From: Ascoidea rubescens DSM 1968 | Taxonomy: Eukaryota > Ascomycota > Saccharomycetes > Ascoideales > Ascoideaceae | Length of the DNA: 64,000 bases | Assembly (NCBI RefSeq): GCF_001661345.1 | Contig: NW_017962914.1 | Span: forward strand, 274,439-338,438 | Direction of reading: 5' to 3' | Shown here: one piece after another, positions 39,501 to 49,387 of the stretch | Layout of the letters: the number at the start of each line of letters is the position of its first letter | Position numbering within the stretch: the stretch's first letter is position 1 | Program-made: the position numbers and the translations under genes | Notes under the pieces: model-generated | Told to the model about the DNA's origin: nothing | The model's input: only the letters and a program-made list of their open reading frames with translations | The model's database searches: none

Positions 39501-41682
39501 ATTTGGTGGCAACTTGAATAACAATTTGTAAGTTTTGAGCAATATTTTTATCTAACAATTCTCTAAGACATGCCATTGATTGTTCAATGTTAAGCTGGCC
39601 AAAGTAGTTGATTAACCAATCAATTGGTAAGGCTTCAGTATGAACAATACACCTTTTAATATCTTTCAAATCAGTGTAGTTTTCCAAAGCTTTTTGAAAC
39701 AAACCTGCACTTTCACATAATTTAGCGACAGTTGGTCTATCATAATGATTAAACATATTATTAGATAAAATTGCTTCAGCAACTTGAGGAGCATGTAGCA
39801 AGTTAATTTCCAATAATCTTGTTTGTAAACGACCTTCAGATGGTTGATCAGATTTCAAAGCTTCCAAAAGAAAAGCAGTTCCTTGCTGAATAAAATTTTG
39901 AGAAAAAAAGGAATCAGTAACTTTTTCGACGCTCAAGTCAGAATTTGGATCATTTGAGATAATACCCTTGGAGAATAATTCGTTAGCAAATTCAACAGCC
40001 TTGTCTGGATTTGATCTTAGAACCATTTGAGTCAAAGTTAAGAAATTTGGTTTGAAATTGATTTTTGTGCAATAAGGAACAATTTTATCAAATTGGCCTA
40101 ATTCAACTAAACAAATAATAATTTTATTGTTCAAAGAAGGAGAAGAAGTCAAAGAATTGCTATTTGCAGCATTGTAGGAACCATTTGAGTTTTCGATACC
40201 AAGAACATCATTGCCAACACCAAGATAGATTTTTAAAGCTAAGGTTGTGTCATGAGGCTTAGTAATATCACCCAATTCTTCAGAAAATGATAGTTTTGAT
40301 TGAGATAACCAATTTTCAAATAACCGTTTTTTATTTTGAGTTAAAACGGGTTTAGCCAATTCAATTGATTCATACTTGTTTAATTTGTCGTTGTCTAATA
40401 AAATTGAAAAGTATTTTAAAATTGGAGAGATTTGACCAGGAACAGGTTGAATATTTTTCAATTTGTTAATAGTTTCCGGGGTTCTTAGTTGGGGAGAGGA
40501 AGCAGCTAGTGTTGCAGCATTATCGTATTCACCAGCGGCTAAAGCCTGTTGAAATTGTTGATTAAAAATGTTTTCACAGCCAGGAAAGTTACCTCTTTGC
40601 GCTAAAGAAAGCGCCAAGTTGACATTTGACAATTTATTTAAGACATAGGGAATAATGGTGTTTTTATTGATATCAATTAATAACAACTGAGATTTTTTAT
40701 TAATTGTCAATAAACCATTTTTATGATTGACAGCTGTGAAAATAGGATCAATGGAGATTCTGTTGACAAACAAGTTTTGAGCAGTTTCTACATCATACAA
40801 GTGGATAAAACCATGTTTAGATAGAATATAAATGATACCGTATTTTTCAGAGACTTGACAAGAGATTGGAAAATCGTTAGCAGCATCTTGAGGGAAGAAT
40901 AAGTCTACATTTTTTTTTTGATAAGGAGGAAAATTTGCATCGTGATCAATTTCGATTATATGAACATGGCCATTATTGGACGATGAAGAATTTACATTGT
41001 TAGGTTTATTGGCAATGATAAACAAGGAATAGTTTTTGAAAGTTGCAAAATTGGAGACATGACCATCGATAATTTGAGAAATGTTTCTTTCTTTGGAAAA
41101 TAATTGAATTTTACCTAAAATTTTACCACCATCTTGATAAATTCCGTTAATTGCAAACCAGGATAACTTCTTGTTGGCCGAGATATTAATGATTTGACAA
41201 TTGTTCAAAGCCTGATTTTTTTGAGTGAGCAATATAGGAGCAGAGTTTAGTTTGACAGCATTCCAAAGATATAAGTTTATATTTGATACCATTACAATAT
41301 AACTTGGATTAATCCATTTCCAAAATAAAACGGTTTCGTTTGGAGAAGGAAGGGTGTAATTGTTTAGTCTTTTTTTCTCAGCTAAATTGAAAATTTGCAT
41401 TGTCTGGTTTGACTTTAAACCAATAATTAGTTCATTTGGATGCATAATTATACTATCAGCATTCATATTTTTTTTAATCAAACTTTGGGGTGATGGCAAA
41501 GCATCGTCATTAGTTGAGTTGGAAGATTTCAAGGGAATAATTGAAACAGAAGAATCATCTTTAATTGAAATACAATTTTCAGATAAAGTACAGTTCTTGA
41601 AATCAATCTTGGATGGATCAACTGAATAATCAGATACTAAATTTGTTAATTCAGTAAATTCAATGGGGAGATCATTGGACAT
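36523..41682 (-). CDS. CHC1: Clathrin heavy chain
   Basis: 1719 residues (S. cerevisiae 1653). It starts MSNDLPIEFTELTNLV, the conserved first strand of the seven-bladed N-terminal propeller that binds adaptor clathrin-box motifs. About residues 350-500 form the linker, and the rest is the long alpha-solenoid of CHCR repeats (LCESAGLFQKALENYTDLKD, ICYSKGQNDEDLIRITNYN, ALKLFWSRIN-like blocks). ENRECFVALLYVAYNL-like and DFVLELSWLHNLGDYIKPYEI sequences near residues 1600-1660 make up the proximal leg and trimerisation region. The tail ends GLGFQATGAGFGNIY. It builds clathrin triskelia for endocytosis and Golgi-endosome traffic. The start ATG is the first in frame; no intron is evident. Confidence 0.97.
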   Translation of the reverse strand: MSNDLPIEFTELTNLVSDYSVDPSKIDFKNCTLSENCISIKDDSSVSIIPLKSSNSTNDDALPSPQSLIKKNMNADSIIMHPNELIIGLKSNQTMQIFNLAEKKRLNNYTLPSPNETVLFWKWINPSYIVMVSNINLYLWNAVKLNSAPILLTQKNQALNNCQIINISANKKLSWFAINGIYQDGGKILGKIQLFSKERNISQIIDGHVSNFATFKNYSLFIIANKPNNVNSSSSNNGHVHIIEIDHDANFPPYQKKNVDLFFPQDAANDFPISCQVSEKYGIIYILSKHGFIHLYDVETAQNLFVNRISIDPIFTAVNHKNGLLTINKKSQLLLIDINKNTIIPYVLNKLSNVNLALSLAQRGNFPGCENIFNQQFQQALAAGEYDNAATLAASSPQLRTPETINKLKNIQPVPGQISPILKYFSILLDNDKLNKYESIELAKPVLTQNKKRLFENWLSQSKLSFSEELGDITKPHDTTLALKIYLGVGNDVLGIENSNGSYNAANSNSLTSSPSLNNKIIICLVELGQFDKIVPYCTKINFKPNFLTLTQMVLRSNPDKAVEFANELFSKGIISNDPNSDLSVEKVTDSFFSQNFIQQGTAFLLEALKSDQPSEGRLQTRLLEINLLHAPQVAEAILSNNMFNHYDRPTVAKLCESAGLFQKALENYTDLKDIKRCIVHTEALPIDWLINYFGQLNIEQSMACLRELLDKNIAQNLQIVIQVATKYSELIGSDSLIKLFEEFKCSEGLYYYLASIVNLSQDENVVFKYIQSACKLGQFKEVERIVRENNYYNGEKVKNFLKEQKLQDQLPLVVVCDRFNFVHDLVLYLYKNQFFKFIEVYVQQVNPSRTPEVVAGLLDVDCDENIIKNLLASVLGQVPLPALVELVEKRNRLKLLLPYLEGLLNQRSQDVVLFNTLAKIYIDSNNNPEKFLQENNLYNTVEVGRYCEKRDPYLAYICYSKGQNDEDLIRITNYNSMFKYQARYLLERSDLELYSVVLSDENMYRRQLIDQLVGTAIPELTNPDPVSIAVKAFMDNNLPMELIELLEKIILEPDSTFNDNASLQGLLILTAVKAYPAKVMGYVEKLDRYDAKEIAPLCIESGLNEEAFHIYDKFELKADAMKVLIEDIMSLDRGEEYAEKLDETDLWFQLGTAQLNGLRIDNAISSYIKSNNPSNYSDVIDVAEQAGKYEELVPYLRMARQTLSESKIDGELILCLAELDQLQEISIFLNSTNTAQSQDIGDKLFDMKNYKAAKLLYENISNYSKLASTLVYLKEYQEAVDCARKASNIKVWKQVNTACIASKEFRLAQICGLNLIIDADELEELVEIYETNGYFDELISLFESGLGLERAHMGMFTELAILYSKYIPAKTMEHLKLFWSRINIPKVLKACKEAHLWPELIFLYCHYDEWDNAVLAVIDRSADAFDHQQFKEIIVKVSNLEIYYKGINFYMNEHPDLIVDLLSVMVVRVDIGRVVRIFQKSDNLPMIKPFLISVLDKNNSVVNEAYHQLLIEEEDYKTLRVTIDAHDRFDSIDLAYRLEKHELIFFRQISAYLYRKNNKYNKAISILKEDRLWTDLIETVTISKSTKICHELLEYFVEIGNRECFVALLYVAYNLAEYDFVLELSWLHNLGDYIKPYEISIKTEQNNKINELFKDLTIRREKEKKDEDTPVFGNQLLLTSGPAPLAVPQPAAPILTGFNPNNSGLGFQATGAGFGNIY

Positions 41683-41939
41683 GATGGAGTTATATCAAGC
41701 AACAACTATCAGACTCTAGAGAAGAAACAAATCAGAAAAATGATTTCTGAAAGAATTGAACAACAGAAGTTAAGAAAGGAATTGATATAATGAATCTAAC
41801 TGATATGAGAGATGCTTTGGACAATTATTGGCAAAAGTTAACAGCCCCTAAACCAAAAATGAAAAAGCATGAAAAACTGCCACCTCAGCGTCGATTTGTC
41901 CAAGAAAAACGCGGATTTCGGCGCTGAAGCAAAAACAGA

Positions 41940-42020
41940 CGACACCAGCAGGACTCGAACCTGCGCGGGAAATCCCAAAAGATTTCTAATCTTTCGCCTT
42001 AACCACTCGGCCATAGTGCC
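41940..42020 (-). tRNA. tRNA-Ser (anticodon AGA)
   Basis: 81 nt. On the minus strand it reads GGCACTATGGCCGAGTGG at the 5' end (acceptor stem and box A), anticodon loop TTAGAAA with AGA, a long class II variable arm and box B GGTTCGAGTCC, ending with discriminator G. A TTTTT run follows the 3' end, as for Pol III termination. No intron. It is close to S. cerevisiae tRNA-Ser(AGA). It lies 257 bp upstream of the CHC1 start, in the same orientation. Confidence 0.97.
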
Positions 42021-44114
42021 TAAAGCAAAAGCTTTAATGCTTGTTGTATTTTTTACTCAAGCAAATAGCGGCTACTTTTGTTTTAGGATGCATATATATT
42101 TTTGGATTCTTGAGATGTTTTCTACAATTCCACTAGAACTGATTGTTCAATTGCCAGCAAGACGCGAAGAGGGTGTGATATTTCTGAAAGTACATTGTTT
42201 TGATTCAGATGCAGTTTTCAATTAGAGTTATTGACGTAAGATTACAAAAGATCATTATTTAATGCCAGATATTTTTTATTAATTGTTTCAAACTAATCCT
42301 AAATGCAGAATAGGAGAATATATTACTCCTTTTATTTTAAATTTTCTTAGTATCATTTATTACGGAGAGTTTGAAAAATTAAATAACCCGGCTCATATGG
42401 AACTCAACCGAAATCAAACTCTTAGAACTTTTAGAACTTTTAGAATTTGTTTCTCCGACAATTTTGATTGTCAAAGTGCTTTCTCAACTTATTTATTATT
42501 GCATTTAGTGCTTTTTTCGATTCACTTGACTTCTAAACCAATACACCCAAGACTTAATCAAACAATACATAGAGTTTATAAATAAAATTTCAAGTCATTT
42601 CAAAGATGCCACCTGTAATTAATTATTTCCGTTCAATTAATTTTCCAATTGTTTTATTATCTGATTTCAAATCAATAGAAAACCTCTTTTTACTGTGTTT
42701 AATAGCTAGTTCATTTCAGTGATTACCATTTAATTTCAATTTATAACAACTTATTTTGGTTTTTGTTTAATTGGATTCAGTTAACTATTTAGATGCATTT
42801 CTATAAATTATTTTTCAACAACGATATTTCAGGAAATCAAAAGAGAATATATCTGGAAATATTTTAATGTTTGCTTTATAATATCATCATTTATTGTTTT
42901 TGAAATACTAAATATGCATATTTGGAGTTACTGAAGGTTAAATTTTCTTTTATTTTTCAATTTTTCATCTTTTTAATTTCTAGTGGTGTAAACTTTTCTG
43001 GACATACCAAAATTTAAGTGATATACAGAAAAGCACAATCAAATTTTGAAGTTATAGTTCAATGGGAATAATCTTTTCATGAGTATTTTGATAAAATTAT
43101 AATTTCTAATTAAAATGAATATAATCAAGGCAAAAAGGTAATCAGTTTAAACAATAACGTTAATGGTGATTTCGGTAATCTTATAGTTTAAAATTATTAT
43201 GATGGATTGAACTTACTCTGTTTCCCCTCCTGAAAATATATCAAAGTCTGAAAACTATAAATCGATTCAAATTAGTTTGAAATGATTACTCAAATAGCAA
43301 TTAATATCATTTAATTATTTTCAACTAGGATACATCAATTGATTAATGAAATTGAATTCATTAATTGCTAAACTATCATCTTTCTGAAATTGAAAGATAT
43401 ACCTAAATCTAAAATGTACAATTGTTTTTATTAAGAGAAGTTACTCAAAATAATTACCTAAAGATAAATGCATATAATTCAAAATGATGGAACTAAAAAG
43501 TTGCAGCAAATGATAACAATTCTGGTTCAAAAACTGAAGAAAATTCATAAAATTCATCCACATAAAGGATATCTAAAAACCACAGTGGAAGTCAAATTAT
43601 CGACCTAAAAGTTCTTAAACAAAAGAATCCTGATGACATTGAGTTTTCAAAAAATAAAATTTTGGTCGTAAATGAAAGCTCAATGTAATATTTGAAATGG
43701 ATAAAACAAATCACAAATCTAAAATTAATCAAAAGCAGGTAAATCATACAAAAAAATAAAGCAGTCTTTATTTGGTTCTTTCCCCTTATATTTAAATCAT
43801 AGAGTATAATTCAAGAGGGTTTTATGTCTAATGCATCCCAACATAGATGAAAGTTTTCAATGACAAACATACAATACATTAATAACAGAGGAAAGCCATT
43901 TATTTCAACATCTAATGACTATTGAGGTATTATTAGAGAAAAGCCCTTTGAGTTGCTTTGCAGTTGTAGTAACAACATAGAGAAAGTCCCACCAAAAGAA
44001 AACCAGTGTAATATCTTTCAAAAAGCATGGTTTTCCTGGTTTAAATATTTCAAAAGTATATATTAAATCAATATTTTGGCCATAAAATAACAAATAAACT
44101 CGTTTTACGATTTT

Positions 44115-44207
44115 GGCACTATGGCCGAGTGGTTAAGGCGAAAGACTTGAATATGTTCAAGCTATCTTTTGGGATTTCCTGCGCAGGTTCGAGTCCTGCT
44201 GGTGTCG
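44115..44207 (+). tRNA. tRNA-Ser (anticodon UGA) with a 12 nt intron
   Basis: 93 nt. Acceptor, D arm, variable arm and T arm are almost the same as the tRNA-Ser(AGA) gene at 41.9 kb. The anticodon TGA is at 44148-44150 and the intron is 44152-44163, one base 3' of the anticodon. The intron contains TTCAAG, which pairs with the anticodon loop CTTGAA, the usual precursor fold for tRNA splicing. The gene is followed by a run of six T. Its 3' end is 86 bp before the start of the TMEM170-like gene on the same strand. Confidence 0.95.
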
Positions 44208-44292
44208 TTTTTTCGCTTTTGCAACTCCGCGGTAAATAAAACAAACTTTTCTGCTGCTTCTGCTTCCTCCAGTTTTCTTTTCTCCTTCCAAA

Positions 44293-44769
44293 ATGCCTTC
44301 ATATCCCCCCAGCAGCTACAAAACACCCTCCTTTCCTTCCTTGTATATGCCAGGTTCTAGAGGGTTTAAATTTGCCTTCCTCTACCACCTTGCTGACTTT
44401 TGGCGATTCACTTTTTTTTGGTCGTTGATCTTCAACAATTTTGTTTATTTTTTGGTTGCAGTCTTCGCCATTCTCAATCTTTCTAACAAAAACTCTGCTA
44501 TCAATTCTCAAGGCTCTTTTAGTAGTGGTTCTTTTCGGAAGATGAAAAGAAACCTCTTTGCGATTAATAAATTATTGATAGTTTTGCTATATTTGTTCAT
44601 TGCATCCATTCAGGCGTTCGTTGCTAGCTCCATAATATCTTTAATTATAGGAACTATTTATCAGTCCATTTTACTCAAAATTTCAACTTGGATTCCTGTG
44701 ACATGGAGTATGATTCAGATTTTGTTTGTAATTATAACATCTTTACCCATTACTTCTACAATTTTATAG
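44293..44769 (+). CDS. TMEM170-family membrane protein (YPR153W-like)
   Basis: 158 residues with three hydrophobic segments at about 45-65, 95-125 and 135-157. LADFWRFTFFWSLIFNNFVYF is the characteristic first membrane segment of the TMEM170 family, and the LLIVLLYLFIASIQAFVASS and IIGTIYQSILLKISTWIPVTW blocks fit its second and third parts. The human family members sit in the ER and nuclear envelope and influence membrane sheet shape; the yeast protein has no well-defined role, so function here is unknown. The start is the first ATG after the tRNA-Ser(UGA) gene. It converges with the PPR-like gene with 55 bp between stops. Confidence 0.75.
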   Translation: MPSYPPSSYKTPSFPSLYMPGSRGFKFAFLYHLADFWRFTFFWSLIFNNFVYFLVAVFAILNLSNKNSAINSQGSFSSGSFRKMKRNLFAINKLLIVLLYLFIASIQAFVASSIISLIIGTIYQSILLKISTWIPVTWSMIQILFVIITSLPITSTIL

Positions 44770-44824
44770 TTTCGAATAATCTTTCATTTTATACAATACA
44801 CTCGTTCTGTGCCTATAAATATCT

Positions 44825-47800
44825 TCATTCAATAAAGTTTTTATGTACAACTTCTTTGCTTGAAACTTTTAGTGGTTCCTGCTTTATCTCTAAATCATCA
44901 AGCAAATATGGTGGATCAATATTATCATGAATCAACTGCCCCTCACTTTCTAACTCATTCAATATTTCCAAATGCTCAGTCTTCAATGATTCCTTGAACA
45001 CTTTCTTATTAGCAACTCCTGCTATTCCATTGTATGTAATTTTTAAAACATCTTTATTGACTGCTATTCCGCTTCTTTCCATCTCTTCGAATATTGGAAT
45101 CAAGTTAATATATTCTCTTCGATAATTATTGCACTTAATAAACTGCAAATAATTACTCAAATCTGGCTCAATTTCGTAATCTGATAAATTATGCCAGAGA
45201 ATATAAACATCCTCGATTGCAAATGTCGAAAATGCTCTCAAAGTATAATTAATTGTTTGATGGTTAATAAAATTTTTGTGGCCTCTGGGTGTAACTAACA
45301 TACTTTCAAATATATCTCGCACCTTTATTGGTTCAACAATATTTCCATATGCTTCTAAAAATGAATTCAAAATCCCAATATCGTTTTCTATTTTTAAATC
45401 CATTTTATACATGGCATGCAATTGTAATATCCCTTCTTCAAATAATAACTTTCCACAACTTGATATTAAAAATTTATAATGCTCTGTATCTGGCTCGGGT
45501 GTTCCATATAACCTATTATATCTTTTCATTTGCTGAAACACCAATAGTGCTCCCCTGGGATTATTGATGTACATCAATTTCTTCAAAACTGCTCCATAAT
45601 CTTCAAATGGAAACTGAAAATATTCTTGTAACAACCCATAAACCGCCCAACAAATCTCGTCTTCTCCATTTCCCTTGTATTCAATGAAATAACAAATCAA
45701 TGTGTAATAAATATCATAATTTAGTTTATTATTTAACGACAATCTGTAATAATAATTTGTTTTACTATTTTCCTTATCTATTTCCAACTGATCAGACAAA
45801 AACTGTATTACATTTCCAACACAATCAAATTTTAAAAATGCTTTCAATACACTGTTTAAACTAATCTTATCAATAGTATTAACTGATTTTTCAAATTTTT
45901 TCAAAAATTTATACTGCTCTTTCAAATCCTCTTCATCAACAATGATTTCTGTTGAAAAGGTTTTCTCAAAGATTTTGGGAATGACTTTTTTGAATTTAGT
46001 ATTGTTAGAATCTACCCAATCCATTCCACTTTTAATACTGTTAATAAATATATCTTGGGCATCTGTTAGCTTTCTTAAATTTTCTTCTTTACTCTTACCA
46101 CTTCTAATTTCATTTAATAATGTTTCAATTAAAAGATAATATGTCCTTATATTTTCTTCAATCAGATATGTTTTCTTAAAATGCTGAATCAACTCATTCA
46201 CAGAATCCGAATGCAGATTTTTTATAACTAAAGTTTCTAGTAAGTGGTTTAACGTGTTAACATCTAAATAACACAGGCTCCTGTGAAGAGAATGGTAATC
46301 AACCTCAAGACTATTGTAATTCTCAACTTCCTTCTCCTTTTCAGTCTCCACTAGCTTATAACTTGAAACCTCTTCAATTTTATTTAAAAATCTATCATTT
46401 CTTGTTAAAAATCCTGGTTCAAAATCTGTCAATCGGTTTAGCTCCCATGACAATACAATATCAGATAATGATTTACCCATTTTGTCCCTTTTTATTGTGC
46501 TATCAATGTGATCTATCAAGTTGATACCCAAGCTTTCCAATTCTTTAAATTTAATTGAATTCCATATCACCAATTTTAAAAATTCTTCATTGTGTATTAG
46601 ATACAAATGTTCCTTGTCAAATTTAGCATTTGGGAAATACCTTGGAATTAAGTTCGTATTGAAAATCAATTTTGTCTCTTCATTTAGATTTTCATCTTCA
46701 CAGATTTGCAAGATTTTTAAAATTATTTGTAGATCATCAGATATTTGCTCATTGCTCATAAAAAATGTAATGAACCTCAATAATTCTTTGTTGCTATAAT
46801 TTAAAAGGGCATAATCAAAATCAATGGAATTACCATTATTATAAATGTTTGTTCCACTGTCTTGAGTTTTATTGACATGAAGCTTTTCATAGTTATTAAG
46901 AATAATGAATAAGTTGAACATTTTTAAATATGAATCGACAAATTTTTTTTCAAGTTGATCATTTTTCAATGAATTAAAAATCTTTAAAATTAAATTTGAA
47001 TTAATATATATAATGTTGTTTGACTGAATTAAATTTGAAACTTCAGACAAATTTAATAATAAATCTAAATTGTGAGATTGAACTTTAAAATTAAACAAAT
47101 TTTCAGTTATTTCAAATAGTAGCAACTGTTTAAAGTAATTTAAATCGTTGTCATCTGCAATTAAGCTTGATTTGGAGAACTTTTGCAATACGAATTCTAG
47201 AGCTTTAAGCGAATTTTCTTGATTATTAGGGATAAAATTCAAGTATTTAAAGAAAAAACTAAAACATTTGACAACTGTTTCAATCAGATTTATTTCATCT
47301 ATTTCATATGACTTATAATTAACCAGAGACTCAATTCTCTTGCATACAACTTTTTGGAAATCAATATTTTTTTGAATTAAGGAATATAATTGGGGAAATA
47401 ATTTGAAATTTTTGTTTTCTTTAGAAATCATCAACTCTTTATTTAGATTAAAATTCAATAAATCCAAAAGGGAAATCAATTGTCTTATCGTAAAGCAGTT
47501 ATCCAAGTAGTCAATACTTTCTTTGAATCGGATCGGCTTATTGGTATCTGATTTATAATCAGTATTCCAAGTTTTTGCAATATAATCATTTTGAATTTCA
47601 ATTAAAACTTTGTTAAAAAGCCTAAGAACTGAATTGTTTAATTTTTTAGTTTGTAATGTTTGTATTGAAAAATCTACGATTTGAACAAAAGAATTCTTTA
47701 ACTCTATTGTTTTTAAATGAAGTTGGATTTTGTTGTTTTCAATATTTCTTGTTTGTTGTTTCAATTGCTCTATTTCTCTTAATTTATTCTTTAAACCAAG

Positions 47801-48106
47801 AACTAAATCAATTTGTTGGGGCGACAAATTTTTGTAATCAACATCAAGAGTTGATTCATCCTTTGTTTCAAACGTCAATTTATTCTTCTTTGAAAATGGA
47901 GACCAATTAATATATCTTTTCAGAACAAAAAAATGATGGTTGATTGTAGTGTAAATTGGATGGTATTGCAAAACGAGGTTGGTATGATTAAATCTGCAAA
48001 AGCGATAGCTGAATTGCAAGGAATTTTCGGCATATAGTATTGGCAATCTGGTGCAATTTGGTTTCAAAGAAGCTGAAATTCTGAACCCACTAAAGAACCT
48101 ATTCAT
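44825..48106 (-). CDS. Large mitochondrial PPR-like protein
   Basis: 1093 residues from the ATG at 48104-48106; the longer reading begins with TTG. The first 45 residues (MNRFFSGFRISASLKPNCTR...) are Arg- and Ser-rich without acids, a good mitochondrial presequence. The rest is helical with many short helix pairs. In the C-terminal third, segments such as YGAVLKKLMYINNPRGALLVFQ, EHYKFLISSCGKLLFEEGIL and TYNGIAGVANKKVFKESLK resemble degenerate PPR repeats of fungal organelle RNA-binding proteins. Such proteins (Pet309, Rpm2, Aep3 and others) process, stabilise or activate translation of single mitochondrial mRNAs. I cannot tell which orthologue this is, so I give no symbol. It diverges from OTU2 over 261 bp. 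Confidence 0.65.
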   Translation of the reverse strand: MNRFFSGFRISASLKPNCTRLPILYAENSLQFSYRFCRFNHTNLVLQYHPIYTTINHHFFVLKRYINWSPFSKKNKLTFETKDESTLDVDYKNLSPQQIDLVLGLKNKLREIEQLKQQTRNIENNKIQLHLKTIELKNSFVQIVDFSIQTLQTKKLNNSVLRLFNKVLIEIQNDYIAKTWNTDYKSDTNKPIRFKESIDYLDNCFTIRQLISLLDLLNFNLNKELMISKENKNFKLFPQLYSLIQKNIDFQKVVCKRIESLVNYKSYEIDEINLIETVVKCFSFFFKYLNFIPNNQENSLKALEFVLQKFSKSSLIADDNDLNYFKQLLLFEITENLFNFKVQSHNLDLLLNLSEVSNLIQSNNIIYINSNLILKIFNSLKNDQLEKKFVDSYLKMFNLFIILNNYEKLHVNKTQDSGTNIYNNGNSIDFDYALLNYSNKELLRFITFFMSNEQISDDLQIILKILQICEDENLNEETKLIFNTNLIPRYFPNAKFDKEHLYLIHNEEFLKLVIWNSIKFKELESLGINLIDHIDSTIKRDKMGKSLSDIVLSWELNRLTDFEPGFLTRNDRFLNKIEEVSSYKLVETEKEKEVENYNSLEVDYHSLHRSLCYLDVNTLNHLLETLVIKNLHSDSVNELIQHFKKTYLIEENIRTYYLLIETLLNEIRSGKSKEENLRKLTDAQDIFINSIKSGMDWVDSNNTKFKKVIPKIFEKTFSTEIIVDEEDLKEQYKFLKKFEKSVNTIDKISLNSVLKAFLKFDCVGNVIQFLSDQLEIDKENSKTNYYYRLSLNNKLNYDIYYTLICYFIEYKGNGEDEICWAVYGLLQEYFQFPFEDYGAVLKKLMYINNPRGALLVFQQMKRYNRLYGTPEPDTEHYKFLISSCGKLLFEEGILQLHAMYKMDLKIENDIGILNSFLEAYGNIVEPIKVRDIFESMLVTPRGHKNFINHQTINYTLRAFSTFAIEDVYILWHNLSDYEIEPDLSNYLQFIKCNNYRREYINLIPIFEEMERSGIAVNKDVLKITYNGIAGVANKKVFKESLKTEHLEILNELESEGQLIHDNIDPPYLLDDLEIKQEPLKVSSKEVVHKNFIE

Positions 48107-48367
48107 ACCGGTTGTTCTCTTTTGTTTTGAAAGTGGTTGAGAGGATTTTAGATTTTTATGAGCACAACGAAGAAAGGGAAAATTTCTGTCCAATCATCAG
48201 CTTTTTCTTTACCATCAAATTTGGCGTTCTGCGGCAGGTGTGGCTAGTGCAAGTTTTTTAGAGCCGTGGCAATGGATTTGTTTGTGTTTTTCAGACCGTA
48301 CAAAAGTAACCTGAGTTAAACCAAAAACGTTGGCCAGCAATATAGTCAGTGTAAGTGGGATATTACT

Positions 48368-49387
48368 ATGGACGAACAAGAAAAAAGTCAAAATGCTGAA
48401 AAAGTGTTATTGGCAAAGCACAGAAAAGAGAATCGTGATCTAATTTCAACGATTACAGGATTGAAAAAGCAAGCAACGAAAAAAACAAGAAAATCTATAC
48501 TAAACAGATGTAAAGATCTACAGGAAAACCTAAGAAAGAGACACGAAATTGAGATTGCACAGCAAAAACTTGTGGGAAAGGAAGTAGTCAGGAATCTTGC
48601 CGAGAATTGTTTGGATACGGATGCTGAAAATCAGATTGTTTACAAGGACAATGAATCTCATACTGATAATACTTCAAACAATATTGGGACTTTATTAGTT
48701 GGAAGCGAAAATTTTTTAACCGAAAAAGTATCGAACAACAAAAATAAAATCAAAGAGAATAGTAAAGATCCTAAAAATATTTTCCGTGGCACTGTATCAA
48801 CAGAGTTTCGAAAAGGATCAAAAAAGAACAGACAGAAAGAAAGATTAAATAAGAGGAAAGCAAAAATTGAACAAATAAAAACTGAAGCTCAGAATGAATC
48901 CCTGCTTGAAATCAACTTTAGGCAGTTGGAGCAGGAAACGTTTAAAGAACTATTGAAACTAAATAATCTTAGTGAGTTTGAGGTGCCAGCTGACGGAAAC
49001 TGTTTATTTGCTTCCATTCAAGATCAATTGAAGGAAAGATATCACATAGAATCAAATATTGAACAGTTGCGCTCCGTTGCCTCTGATGTGATAGCAAAGG
49101 ACCCTGAAACATATGCCCCATATTTATTTGATGAAGAAACTTTGAAAATCAAAGACATTAATGAATACTGCAAAAAGATTAAATTTGGCAATTACTGGGG
49201 TAGCGATCTAGAAATTTTGGCAATAAGCAAGTTTTACGGTATTCCGATTACTGTAATTATTGCCGGAGGCTCACCAATCAAGTTTAACGAAAGTTTGAAA
49301 TCCGCCATTAAGCCCGATTTGAAGTTGGCATTCTACCAACACTCATATGGACTAGGAGAACATTACAACTCTCTACGGGACTACTAG
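48368..49387 (+). CDS. OTU2: OTU-domain deubiquitinase Otu2
   Basis: 339 residues (S. cerevisiae Otu2 is 307). Residues 1-200 are charged and probably coiled coil (KRHEIEIAQQK, RQKERLNKRKAKIEQIK). The OTU catalytic core starts at FEVPADGNCLFASIQDQL with Asp 209 and Cys 212 and ends with the catalytic His 332 in EHYNSL close to the C-terminus. YWGSDLEILAISKFYGIPITV is the typical middle block. It cleaves ubiquitin from substrates; in S. cerevisiae Otu2 acts on ubiquitinated ribosomal protein eS7 during 40S recycling. It is the last recognisable host gene before the retroelement region. Confidence 0.95.
   Translation: MDEQEKSQNAEKVLLAKHRKENRDLISTITGLKKQATKKTRKSILNRCKDLQENLRKRHEIEIAQQKLVGKEVVRNLAENCLDTDAENQIVYKDNESHTDNTSNNIGTLLVGSENFLTEKVSNNKNKIKENSKDPKNIFRGTVSTEFRKGSKKNRQKERLNKRKAKIEQIKTEAQNESLLEINFRQLEQETFKELLKLNNLSEFEVPADGNCLFASIQDQLKERYHIESNIEQLRSVASDVIAKDPETYAPYLFDEETLKIKDINEYCKKIKFGNYWGSDLEILAISKFYGIPITVIIAGGSPIKFNESLKSAIKPDLKLAFYQHSYGLGEHYNSLRDY

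Larger units (their letters stand above)
41683..44292. other. Spacer holding two opposed tRNA-Ser genes
   Basis: 2.6 kb between the CHC1 start and the TMEM170-like gene. It contains tRNA-Ser(AGA) on the minus strand and tRNA-Ser(UGA) on the plus strand, about 2.1 kb apart. The DNA between them (42021-44114) is AT-rich, has no ORF above about 100 codons and no clear simple repeats. tRNA flanks are usual landing sites for yeast Ty elements, so old insertions are possible, but I could not identify one. Confidence 0.55.
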
